Assembly: GCA_005789975.1 (NCBI GenBank)
Contig: SXWC01000173.1
Span: forward strand, 24,030-88,029
Origin: Planctomycetaceae bacterium
GTDB taxonomy: Bacteria > Planctomycetota > Planctomycetia > Pirellulales > UBA1268
Length of the DNA: 64,000 bases
Reading direction: 5' to 3'
In this document: one piece after another, positions 1 to 7,578 of the stretch
How positions within the stretch are numbered: position 1 is the first letter of the stretch
Layout of the letters: each line of letters begins with the position of its first letter
Notes under the pieces: model-generated
Told to the model about the DNA's origin: nothing
The model's input: the letters and a program-made list of their open reading frames with translations, nothing else
The model's database searches: none
Translations under genes and position numbers: made by a program

Positions 1-906
1 GATCGTCGACACGCTGGAGACGAACATCACGTCGAGGCAGAGCTGATTGAACACGCCCGGATGCGAGTTCCACCAGAGATAGGTGGCTATCGACGCGATG
101 ATCACCTCGACATACATCCCCGCCGCCCCGATCGCGGCCCGCTTCCATTTGTTGGGCAGCATCCAGCTGTCCGAAACGTCGCAGTAGAGACAGGGGGTGA
201 ACACGAGCAGCATCACGCCCATCTCGTGACACTCGCCCCCGTAGTGCTTGCAGGAGAGCCCGTGGCCAAACTCGTGGAGAATCTTCGTGACCCCCAGCGC
301 GATCGCGAGATAGAGCCAGTTGCCGGCCGCAAAGAACTGGTGAAACTCCGGCAGCTTCGCCCGGAACACGTCGAAGTTGACCAGCACGAGCAGGAGGGCG
401 CTGGTGACGAACACGCCCGCCGCGGCGATCGCGGGGGGCGAAAACAGCCAGCCGAACCAGGGATCGAGCCGCTGGAGCAGCCGGTCGGGATCGATGCCGC
501 GAAACCGCATCGACATGATGTTGGAGAGCCACGCCATCCACTGCTTCCAGATCCGCTGCCGCCGCCGCTCGAAGAGCTGCGGACCCTGGCCCGGCCGATC
601 GCCGATCACGAGGCCGCTGCGGTGCAACGTGGCGATGAATCGCGACAGTTCGTCGACCGTGATCCGCCGCGGAGGAAATCTCGCCTCGAACTGCTCCTTG
701 AGCGCGTCGAGGCTCGTACGGCCGTCGAGCATCTCGAGCAGCGCGTATTCCTCGGGCCGAAAACGGAAGTAGTGCAGCGAGATCGGGTCCTTCACGACCC
801 ACCATGCCTGCCCCTGGTAGACCTGCCGGTTGACGACGAGATCGCCGCGGCGGCGGAGGGTGACGCCACGGGTCGTGCTCGAACGGAAGGCGTCGGCGGT
901 CGACAT
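1..906 (-). CDS. M50 (site-2 protease type) metallopeptidase, N-terminal 302 residues, cut by window edge
   Basis: The reading frame runs from ATG at 906 to the window edge without a stop, so the C-terminus is missing. Residues 1-105 look like a small PqqD-like winged-helix region, followed by membrane segments near 155-177 and 195-210. The zinc motif HEFGH sits at residues 211-215, directly after a hydrophobic stretch, as in M50 intramembrane metalloproteases; a CxxxY.CDVSDSW stretch follows. The gene lies 29 bp downstream of an HlyD-type adaptor and in the same orientation. In planctomycetes such M50 proteins often occur beside HlyD adaptors, which suggests peptide processing coupled to export (inference). 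No strong Shine-Dalgarno precedes the start, but no better start is visible. Confidence 0.85.
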   Translation of the reverse strand, partial: MSTADAFRSSTTRGVTLRRRGDLVVNRQVYQGQAWWVVKDPISLHYFRFRPEEYALLEMLDGRTSLDALKEQFEARFPPRRITVDELSRFIATLHRSGLVIGDRPGQGPQLFERRRQRIWKQWMAWLSNIMSMRFRGIDPDRLLQRLDPWFGWLFSPPAIAAAGVFVTSALLLVLVNFDVFRAKLPEFHQFFAAGNWLYLAIALGVTKILHEFGHGLSCKHYGGECHEMGVMLLVFTPCLYCDVSDSWMLPNKWKRAAIGAAGMYVEVIIASIATYLWWNSHPGVFNQLCLDVMFVSSVSTI

Positions 907-935
907 ACGGATGGGTCGCTGCTTCCGGAGGCCGC

Positions 936-1853
936 TCAGCGGCCGGCCGGCCTGTCGGAATGGATCGTCATCGTGGCGGTCTGGCCCGCGCGGAGCAGCC
1001 ACTCATCCGAGCCGGATGACTGGCGGTTGGGAACCTCGGCAAAAACCCGGTAGTCGCCCCCGCTCTCGACGAGCGGACTCACGAAGGAGATCCGGCCCTC
1101 GAACCGTTCCTTGCGGTCGTTGGCGAGCGTGACCTCGACGGTGACCGGCCTGCCGCGAACCTGTTCGGGATCCCATTTGGCGGCATCGACATAGCCCTCC
1201 ACGCGGAGCTTGTCGGTGCGGACGATGTGGGCCAGCGGCGCGCCCACCTGCATCCACTCCCCCAGGTTGCCCTGCACATCCACCACTTCGCCGTCGAGGG
1301 GGGCGGTCACGAGCCGCCGCTTGATGTTGATGTCGGCCGTCCTCACCTCCACGTCCTTCGCCCGCGCGGCGAGATCGGCGAGCGTCCGCTCGAGCTGGGC
1401 CTGCTCGATCTGCAGACCGCTCTTCTCCCACTCGAGCCGCAGCCGGTCCCGCTCGACGTCGGTGACCGAGCCGGGCACGTTCTTGTGCGACTGCTCGGCC
1501 TTCTCCGAGGCCTTCTGCGCCACGGCCTGCGCCTTCTGCGAATACCGCACATCGACGTCGCTCCCGGCCTTGGCGATCGCCTGATCGTGCTCGGCCTGGG
1601 CCCGGAGCTTGTCCATCTGCGGCTGGTCGTCGTTGATCCGCGCGATCACCTGCCCCGCCGTCACCCGGTCTCCGGCCTTGACGGCAATCTCGACCAGCAG
1701 CCCGGCCTCGCCCACCGAGAGCTTGGCTTCGTCGACGAGCGACACGAGGCAACGCTCGAGCACAGGGCCCGCGTCGCCCGGCTCCGCGGCTCCCTCGAGC
1801 CCGCCAAAGCAGAGGGCGGCGGCGAACGCTGCGATCAACACGGGCAATCTCAT
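936..1853 (-). CDS. HlyD/RND-type periplasmic adaptor (membrane fusion) protein
   Basis: About 305 residues. The chosen ATG at 1853 has a GAAGGAG ribosome site about 10 bp upstream and opens a signal peptide (MRLPVLIAAFAAALCFGG); a longer upstream frame has no such site. A biotinyl-lipoyl half (VKAGDRVTAGQVIARINDD) is followed by a long Ala/Glu/Gln-rich coiled-coil hairpin, the second lipoyl half (APLDGEVVDVQGNLGEWM) and a beta-barrel domain, the usual order for membrane-fusion adaptors. It is sandwiched between the M50 peptidase and a GAF-HlyD fusion gene 32 bp upstream, so all are probably cotranscribed. No inner-membrane ATPase or RND pump is present in the window, so the transport partner is unknown; the M50 protein may be that partner. 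Confidence 0.85.
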   Translation of the reverse strand: MRLPVLIAAFAAALCFGGLEGAAEPGDAGPVLERCLVSLVDEAKLSVGEAGLLVEIAVKAGDRVTAGQVIARINDDQPQMDKLRAQAEHDQAIAKAGSDVDVRYSQKAQAVAQKASEKAEQSHKNVPGSVTDVERDRLRLEWEKSGLQIEQAQLERTLADLAARAKDVEVRTADINIKRRLVTAPLDGEVVDVQGNLGEWMQVGAPLAHIVRTDKLRVEGYVDAAKWDPEQVRGRPVTVEVTLANDRKERFEGRISFVSPLVESGGDYRVFAEVPNRQSSGSDEWLLRAGQTATMTIHSDRPAGR

Positions 1854-1885
1854 CGGTCGGTAACTCCTTCTCGCTGCCGGTCGGC

Positions 1886-4006
1886 TCACCAGAGCCGGAA
1901 CAGAACCTGTGTCTGGATGAAAGAGAGCACGTCGTGGAACCAGACATACCCCAGCGACCGCTTGCCGCACGCGATCCGCGCCGTCACGCTCGCCCCCGCG
2001 CCGAGTTCCTCCTTCTCGTGCCGGGTCGGGTCGATCGTGACCCGGACGAGGACGGTATTGCCCTCCTCGCCGCGGACCTCCGCCTGCTCATGGATCTCCT
2101 TGACCAGGCCCCGGTGACGCGTGCCCGGATCGGTGGCGAGGATGTAGTCAACGCTCAGCTCGCTGCCGGACTTCCGCGCCGCGGCCGCGGCGCGGTTGAC
2201 ATGCCCGAGGCGGTCATCGGGCATCTTGATCTCGAGTTCCCAGGGCCCCGTCTTGTCGGCCACGCTCATCAGCACCTGCCCCTTCTCGACCGGCCGCAGG
2301 AGCAGCAGATCGCGAACCTGCCAGGTCACGATCACCCCCGAGATCGGGCTGCGGACCTCCAACTCCTTCCGCTTCTCGGCATAGAGCGCGAGCTGGGCGG
2401 AGAGGCTCTCGACCTCCCGTTCCAGCTGGGCCCGCCGCCCGGCCATCCGCAGCTTTTCGTCGGCCGATATCTTGTCGTCCTCCAGAAGCGACCGGCGGGT
2501 CGAAACGAGCTGTTCCTCGGTCGATGCCTTGCGTCCGAGCAAGTCGGCGATCGCCACCTCCAGGTCACGATTTCGCAGCGAGGCGAGCAACTGCCCGGCC
2601 TCGACGTCCACTCCCCCCTCGATGCCGGGCTCGATCCTCTCCACGACGCCGTCGATCTGCGAAAATACCTCCCGCCGATGGACCGGCTCGAGCGTGCCCT
2701 TGCCTTCGAGCCGCAGTTCGGCCGGCACGAAGACGAGCGCCCCCAGGGTGGCCAGCGCCGCGATCGCCGCCGCGACCGTCCGCGGTAGGTTGCGGGCGGT
2801 CGTCAACACCCGCGACTTCCCGAGCATGGAGAGCAGCGGATAGAGCGGGAGTTGCGTGTGGGTGAGCGCGTTGGCGAGGGCCACCTTGCCATGCTCGGCC
2901 ACCAACTCGACCCGCGCCCGCCTGCCGCCGTCGAACGTGTTGGAGGAGAACCACTCGGCGACGAGCGCGCCGATCGGTTCGGAAGTGGTCGCGGGGGCCG
3001 CCTCGGCCTTGGCGACGGCCACCGCATCGACGCCGCCGGGCTTGATCACCATCGTCGGCCGCGGCTTCTCCAGCGGAATGATGGCCAGGGCCGTGGCGTG
3101 CGACTCGTCGATGTAGTGTTCGAGCTCCTCTTCGATCTGCGGCAGGACCTCCGCGGCGGCATCGGGATGCCAGAGGGGATCGCCCGCCTTGGCCACGACG
3201 CGTGCCAGACCCTCGATCGCCTGCACGGCCGATGCCCGTCGTTCCACCGATTCCTGGCCGCTCACCGCCTCCAGCCGCAGCCGTCCCCGACGCCGGATCA
3301 AGACGCTCACCCGATCGCAGCCGATGATCCGCCGCGCCTCGTTGGCCATCACAAACGCGGTCGCCACGGGGTCGAGCGACTCGTGGACGGCCCGGCTGAA
3401 CCTCTCCACCTGCGACAGCGCCGACTGCTGGGCGTCGAGCTCGACGAGCTGCTGCCGCTGGGCCGCCACCTGCTGCCCGCTCCGCTGCCGGTCGAGGTAG
3501 ACCGCCGCGAGCCCCGCCACCTGACCGAGGAATCGCAGATACCCCCGCTGCACGTCCTCGTGATTGGGATGATGAAAGACCTCGATCAGCCCCGCCCGGC
3601 CGGCCGTGGAATCGATCGGTGCGGAGATCACGAGCAGACCGCTCTGATTCGAGGCCAGCTCGCTCCCGTCCGGGCCCGTCAGCCCCGTCCCCGGAGGCAC
3701 CAGCGCACCCTCGCCGCCGAAGAGCGCCGACACGAGCGAGTTGTGGGCGTCGATGTTTTCCTGGGAACCGGAGATGGCGGGATGTTCGGTGCCGGAGTGG
3801 CATACCGGCTCGACCTGCCCCCCGTCGCCCACCAACCAGATCACCTCGGCCACCGACTCCATCAGGCGGTGCATGCCGCCGCGGAGAAAATCGAAAAACT
3901 CGGCCGCGGCGGTGTCGCCGTGGGCTTTCTGCTCGAGCGCCGCCAGGAAGTCGTGGATCTCACGCTTGGCCCGCTCGAACTCCTCTGCTTCTTCAACACT
4001 CGTCAT
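1886..4006 (-). CDS. GAF domain-HlyD adaptor fusion protein
   Basis: 706 residues. Residues about 35-175 resemble a first GAF-like sensor module, residues about 200-385 a second (…CDRVSVLIRRRGRLRLEAVSG…), and a single transmembrane helix lies at 409-428. After it come a lipoyl half (FSQIDGVVERIEPGIEGG), a coiled-coil hairpin around 485-555, the second lipoyl half (RSPISGVIVTWQ) and a beta domain. The protein thus joins a cytoplasmic ligand- or redox-sensing region to a periplasmic adaptor. It is the middle gene of a cluster with DUF3467 upstream and HlyD plus M50 peptidase downstream. No clear Shine-Dalgarno precedes ATG 4006. Domain assignment is by pattern; the first GAF is the weaker call. 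Confidence 0.8.
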   Translation of the reverse strand: MTSVEEAEEFERAKREIHDFLAALEQKAHGDTAAAEFFDFLRGGMHRLMESVAEVIWLVGDGGQVEPVCHSGTEHPAISGSQENIDAHNSLVSALFGGEGALVPPGTGLTGPDGSELASNQSGLLVISAPIDSTAGRAGLIEVFHHPNHEDVQRGYLRFLGQVAGLAAVYLDRQRSGQQVAAQRQQLVELDAQQSALSQVERFSRAVHESLDPVATAFVMANEARRIIGCDRVSVLIRRRGRLRLEAVSGQESVERRASAVQAIEGLARVVAKAGDPLWHPDAAAEVLPQIEEELEHYIDESHATALAIIPLEKPRPTMVIKPGGVDAVAVAKAEAAPATTSEPIGALVAEWFSSNTFDGGRRARVELVAEHGKVALANALTHTQLPLYPLLSMLGKSRVLTTARNLPRTVAAAIAALATLGALVFVPAELRLEGKGTLEPVHRREVFSQIDGVVERIEPGIEGGVDVEAGQLLASLRNRDLEVAIADLLGRKASTEEQLVSTRRSLLEDDKISADEKLRMAGRRAQLEREVESLSAQLALYAEKRKELEVRSPISGVIVTWQVRDLLLLRPVEKGQVLMSVADKTGPWELEIKMPDDRLGHVNRAAAAARKSGSELSVDYILATDPGTRHRGLVKEIHEQAEVRGEEGNTVLVRVTIDPTRHEKEELGAGASVTARIACGKRSLGYVWFHDVLSFIQTQVLFRLW

Positions 4007-4043
4007 GGTCGCGGTCGGCCGTGCCGTCCCTGTGGCGGGAATT

Positions 4044-4079
4044 CATCCGGCACCGCGGGCGGTGCCGCGGTGCCGGATG
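4044..4079 (-). other. Perfect 15-bp inverted repeat (RNA hairpin) between two cluster genes
   Basis: Arms at 4044-4058 and 4065-4079 are exactly complementary with a 6-base spacer. On the minus-strand transcript the hairpin lies between the DUF3467 gene and the GAF-HlyD gene. No T-run follows, so a classic intrinsic terminator is unlikely. An mRNA-processing or stability hairpin that sets the ratio of the two products is a better guess. Confidence 0.7.
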
Positions 4080-4095
4080 CCCATCGGTCTGATGC

Positions 4096-4413
4096 TCAGG
4101 CCTTGGCCGCCTGCTGATGGACGACCCGCTTCTGCACGTCGGTCTCGAGCTGACCGAAAGCCTGCTCGTGCCGCACGACGGCCATCTGCAGGGCATAGGC
4201 CAGCCGCTTCGCGGTGAAGAAGTTGACGATGATCCGTTGCGTGAGTTGGATGGTTTCGGGGGAGGTGCCGCCGACCTGCTTGTTAAGACCGAAATCGACG
4301 ATGAGTTCTTCCGGGGTGCCGGTCACGCGGCAAAAGTTTGCATAGGTCGCGACGATGTGCGACTCGTCGACGGGCACCTGCATCGGCTCGGCGGAACGGG
4401 GCTGGTCGGTCAT
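4096..4413 (-). CDS. DUF3467 family protein
   Basis: 105 residues, soluble, no signal peptide. The run 'THIVATYANFCRVTGTPEELIVDFGL' style pattern (asparagine after the first strand, TPEEL, DFG) and the later 'IVNFFTAKRLAYAL' match the DUF3467 family, small proteins that are widespread but have no assigned biochemical role. The start at 4413 has a CGGAGAG site about 8 bp upstream. It is the first gene of a minus-strand cluster with GAF-HlyD, HlyD and M50 peptidase, so a role linked to that membrane system is plausible but unproven. Confidence 0.8.
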   Translation of the reverse strand: MTDQPRSAEPMQVPVDESHIVATYANFCRVTGTPEELIVDFGLNKQVGGTSPETIQLTQRIIVNFFTAKRLAYALQMAVVRHEQAFGQLETDVQKRVVHQQAAKA

Positions 4414-4496
4414 GAAAACTCTCCGGGGAAGAACGGAACCGGGGCCGTCGGGGGCAGGCCGCGGGACATCCGCGGGCCCCGATGGGATCGGAAAGT

Positions 4497-5465
4497 TTAC
4501 CTCCCTCCTTCGGGAGGGACCACTGGTGATCGGTATTCACCGGGTGAAAAGCCATGCGACATGTGGCGGCCAAGCCACGCGTCGGAGACGAACCGGTGCA
4601 GCAGCGCCCTGGCACTGCGGACCGCATCGCGATGCCACGAACGATCGTCGGGGTCGCCCCCCGACTCCAGTCCCGCGAAACGCAGCCGGCACGGCCAGCC
4701 CCGTGCCTCGGCGACCACGTTGAAGCGTTCGGCGATCCTGAGCGCCCACGCCGCGCCGAGCGTCTCCCGCAGGGCGAGGAACGGCAGTTCGATCTCCTCC
4801 GTCAGCGGCTGCGGGACTGGTCCCTGCGCCGGCGACCTGCGACGGACGCCCACCGGCCAGACGATCGACTGTCCGGCGGCGAGCGCCGCCCCGAAGGCCA
4901 CGAGGCAGGCGCCCAGCGTGTCGGTGCCACGCATGCCCGTGATCCCGCCGGGCTCCACAAACGGAAGAAACGGCCGCAGCAGCAGGCACTGGCCGGCGGA
5001 GACCGCCGCGGCGGCGACGCCGTGCCGCGTGCCGGCGAAGTTCATCCAGCCCACCAGGAGGAGCAGCGGCATGAACCAGCGCTGCACGGGATGCACGTCG
5101 GGCAGCGAGCCGGGCCGCACGAGCGTCGCCGACAGGGCCGGCATGACGAGGACACCAGCCAGCGAACCGACGATGAACTGCCAGACACCGTGCTGAGGCC
5201 GCTTGGCCCCGAGAATCGCCATCGTCGGACAGAGGCCGAGGGCCACCACCACCAGCCTCGCCGCCGCGATCGCCGCCGGATCGACGAGCAGGCCCGCTCC
5301 CCGGGCAGCCATTTCCAGCCCGAAGGCGAGGGCGGCGGCGGCGGCCCACAGGGCGGCCGGCACGGCCGTCGATCCCCGCACGAGAAACATGGCGACGGCC
5401 GCTGCAACCACCACGGCTCCCGCAGCGGCACACGACACAAGAGCGGGGTCGAACGTTTTCAACAT
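4497..5465 (-). CDS. Polytopic membrane protein of unknown function
   Basis: 322 residues. The first 205 residues carry about six to seven hydrophobic segments (for example AGAVVVAAAVAMFLV, ALWAAAAALAFGLEMA, LLLLVGWMNFAGTRHG). The remaining 115 residues are soluble and contain an Arg/Trp-rich stretch. No catalytic motif is recognised. A weak TAGG precedes the ATG at 5465. It is separated from the DUF3467 gene by 83 bp and reads in the same direction, so cotranscription is possible. I do not recognise the family; it looks like a planctomycete-restricted hypothetical. Confidence 0.7.
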   Translation of the reverse strand: MLKTFDPALVSCAAAGAVVVAAAVAMFLVRGSTAVPAALWAAAAALAFGLEMAARGAGLLVDPAAIAAARLVVVALGLCPTMAILGAKRPQHGVWQFIVGSLAGVLVMPALSATLVRPGSLPDVHPVQRWFMPLLLLVGWMNFAGTRHGVAAAAVSAGQCLLLRPFLPFVEPGGITGMRGTDTLGACLVAFGAALAAGQSIVWPVGVRRRSPAQGPVPQPLTEEIELPFLALRETLGAAWALRIAERFNVVAEARGWPCRLRFAGLESGGDPDDRSWHRDAVRSARALLHRFVSDAWLGRHMSHGFSPGEYRSPVVPPEGGR

Positions 5466-5616
5466 GCCAGAAGCCTACCCTGCCCCGTGCGTGAAACGGG
5501 TCGTACCGGTTGGGAAGGCTGCGACAGAAGTCGTCCACGAGCGGGTTCCGGCCTGCCGATGCTGCTCCTTGAAGCGGCCCGCCACCTCCGTCGCCAGCAT
5601 CCCCGAGCCCGTTCCC

Positions 5617-6021
5617 ATGAATCGCCTGAAACTCATCGGTTGCGCGGCGTTGCTGGCAACGCTGGCGGCAGATTGCCCCGCAATCGAGATGTTCACCTAT
5701 TTTGGCGACGGGAGCAGGATCGGGCTGCCGAGCCTCGAGGTGCCGATCGAAGCCTACCCGGGCATTCCACTCCGTAGTGATCGGCTTCGCGCCCGCCGTC
5801 GGGCGATGCAGGCCGGCCCGGCAACCGCTGCGGCACCCGGGCAGGGCACGCCGATCGCCCGCGGAGTCACCATTCGCGAGATGCCGACGGGCAACGTCGA
5901 GACGCCGGCCACCGTCACCCGGCCCGCCCCGAAGGCGAAGCCGGTCGCAACCCCACGATCACGGGTTGCCAAGCCGGCCAAGCCCGTCCGCCCGCAGACC
6001 GGGCAGCCCACGACGCGTTGA
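5617..6021 (+). CDS. Small secreted basic protein of unknown function
   Basis: 134 residues from ATG 5617. The N-terminus is a signal peptide (MNRLKLIGCAALLATLAADC, cleavage likely after PAIE or near it), followed by a short conserved-looking segment 'EMFTYFGDGSRIGLPSLEVP' and then a low-complexity Pro/Ala/Arg/Lys tail. The frame stays open upstream to 5203, but that part overlaps the divergent membrane-protein gene and has no signal peptide at its start. No family recognised. It is divergent from the neighbour at 4497 and convergent with the TPR gene at 6079. Confidence 0.55.
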   Translation: MNRLKLIGCAALLATLAADCPAIEMFTYFGDGSRIGLPSLEVPIEAYPGIPLRSDRLRARRRAMQAGPATAAAPGQGTPIARGVTIREMPTGNVETPATVTRPAPKAKPVATPRSRVAKPAKPVRPQTGQPTTR

Positions 6022-6078
6022 GTCGTCGCGGCCGCCCGGTTGCAGCAGACGGTATGCAGCCCAGGGTCGCCTGGAGTC

Positions 6079-7452
6079 CTACTGGCCGGCGTCCTTCTTG
6101 AGCTTGGCCAACAGATCGACCGCGTCGGAACGCGTCGCGAACATCGGCTCGTTGGCCAGCACCTCCTCCAGAATCTTGCGGGCGAGGTCCTTTTCGCCAC
6201 GATCCGAGAGAATCTTTGCGACATAGAAGGCGCCGTCGGTGGAGAGTGCGTTGCTCCTCCGGACCTGCTCCAGAATTCGCTCGGCATCCTCGCGACGGCC
6301 GAGCTTGTAGAAAACCCACGCCAGCGACGTGACCGCCGGAATCTGCTGGGGGGTGTTCTCGCGATACCGGGCGACGTTGGTGTCGGCCAGTTCAAGGGCC
6401 CGACGGCGGGCCTCCTCGTCGTCGCTCTCGATCAGCACCAGGGCGAGCGCGTTGGTGACGTCGAAGTTGCCCGGTGACTGAAAGTGAGCCTCGTTGAAAA
6501 ACTTCTCCGCGGTCTTGTAATCGCGGGCCACCCGGGCCACGAGCCCGCGGACGAACTTCGCCTCCAAGCTCTTGGCGTCGAGTTTGAGGGCGGTTTCAGC
6601 GGCCGCTTTCGCCGCTTCGAGATCGTTCTGCTGGAGATACCAGCGGGCCGCGAAGAGCTGCACCGCCGGATCGCTCGGGGCCGCCTTCAGGGCGTCCAGA
6701 ATCCATTTCTTGGCGGCGGCGGGCTTCTTCGCCTCATCGCTCCGCTGCGCCATCGCCACTTCCGGAAGCGGGGCGTTCTTGTCGAGCTTCTTCGCCTCGC
6801 GGAACTGCTCGAGCGCCTCGCTCTCCTTGCCGAGTTGAAACAACGCGTTGCCCATGCGGAGCCGGGAGCCGGCGGTGTCGGGGTCGAGTTCGATCCACGC
6901 GGCGAGATACTTCTGCGCCTTCTCCCACTGCCGACGGCGTTCGGCCACCGCCGCGCTTCCGGCGGCGCAACGGATTTCGAAATCCCGCTTCCGCTTCGGG
7001 TTCTCGGTGTACGCCGCCGTGAGTTCCGTGGCCTTCTCGAAGAGCTGGTCGGAGTCGGTGATCCGGCCCTCGCCGAACGCGAGATCGCCGAGCTTGAGAT
7101 AGGCCTCGGGATCGGCCGCGTACTTGACGACGGTGGTTTCGAGTTCCTCACGGGCCGGCTGGATCTGATTCACGGCCAGCCAGAGCGTGGCCATCATGAC
7201 TCCCGGAGGGGGGAGCTTCGGGTTGTTGCTCTTGGCCCGCTCGAGAATGGCCCGGCAGCCGTCGATGTCACGGTCACGGAATCGCGTGATCGCGTTGTTG
7301 ACCTCCTTGTTCAAGGAGTCGTCCGAAACGGCGTTGCCGATCAAGGCCTGGGCGGTGACCTGTGCCTGCGCCGAGACACCCGTCCCGACGAGCACCGTGA
7401 ACGCGAGGGCGGCAGCCAGCCGACGTGTCAGAAACCTGAAGCCGCATGACAT
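6079..7452 (-). CDS. Secreted/periplasmic tetratricopeptide repeat protein
   Basis: 457 residues. A signal peptide (residues 1-30, ending SAQAQ) precedes a chain of TPR helices with the typical W/L/G/Y/A/P spacing, for example 'PEAYLKLGDLAFGEGRITDS', 'AGSRLRMGNALFQLGKESEA' and 'AVTSLAWVFYKLGRREDA', at least eight repeats in all. The ATG at 7452 has CAGGAG about 11 bp upstream. TPR solenoids serve as protein-protein scaffolds; the partner cannot be told from sequence. The gene stands alone and faces a divergent ABC-type permease, with 126 bp between the two starts. Confidence 0.85.
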   Translation of the reverse strand: MSCGFRFLTRRLAAALAFTVLVGTGVSAQAQVTAQALIGNAVSDDSLNKEVNNAITRFRDRDIDGCRAILERAKSNNPKLPPPGVMMATLWLAVNQIQPAREELETTVVKYAADPEAYLKLGDLAFGEGRITDSDQLFEKATELTAAYTENPKRKRDFEIRCAAGSAAVAERRRQWEKAQKYLAAWIELDPDTAGSRLRMGNALFQLGKESEALEQFREAKKLDKNAPLPEVAMAQRSDEAKKPAAAKKWILDALKAAPSDPAVQLFAARWYLQQNDLEAAKAAAETALKLDAKSLEAKFVRGLVARVARDYKTAEKFFNEAHFQSPGNFDVTNALALVLIESDDEEARRRALELADTNVARYRENTPQQIPAVTSLAWVFYKLGRREDAERILEQVRRSNALSTDGAFYVAKILSDRGEKDLARKILEEVLANEPMFATRSDAVDLLAKLKKDAGQ

Positions 7453-7578
7453 GCTCGGGCACTCCTGGGGATCCGGGGAAATTTGACCCGGGGGCAGATC
7501 GTCCGTCCCCCGGCGTCGATTACTCTATAACCAAGGTCCCGGCATTTCCAGAGTCCGGCCGTTCGGGCTGGCAACACC

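Noticed and set aside
61..1053. Long plus-strand open frame of 330 codons
   Set aside because: It lies opposite the M50 and HlyD genes, has no recognisable domain, and its composition (Arg/His/Asp-rich) is that of an antisense shadow in high-G+C DNA.
7488..7513. CCGGGGG/CCCCCGG inverted repeat between divergent genes as an operator
   Set aside because: Simple G/C-run complementarity in GC-rich DNA with a 12-base spacer; not distinctive enough.
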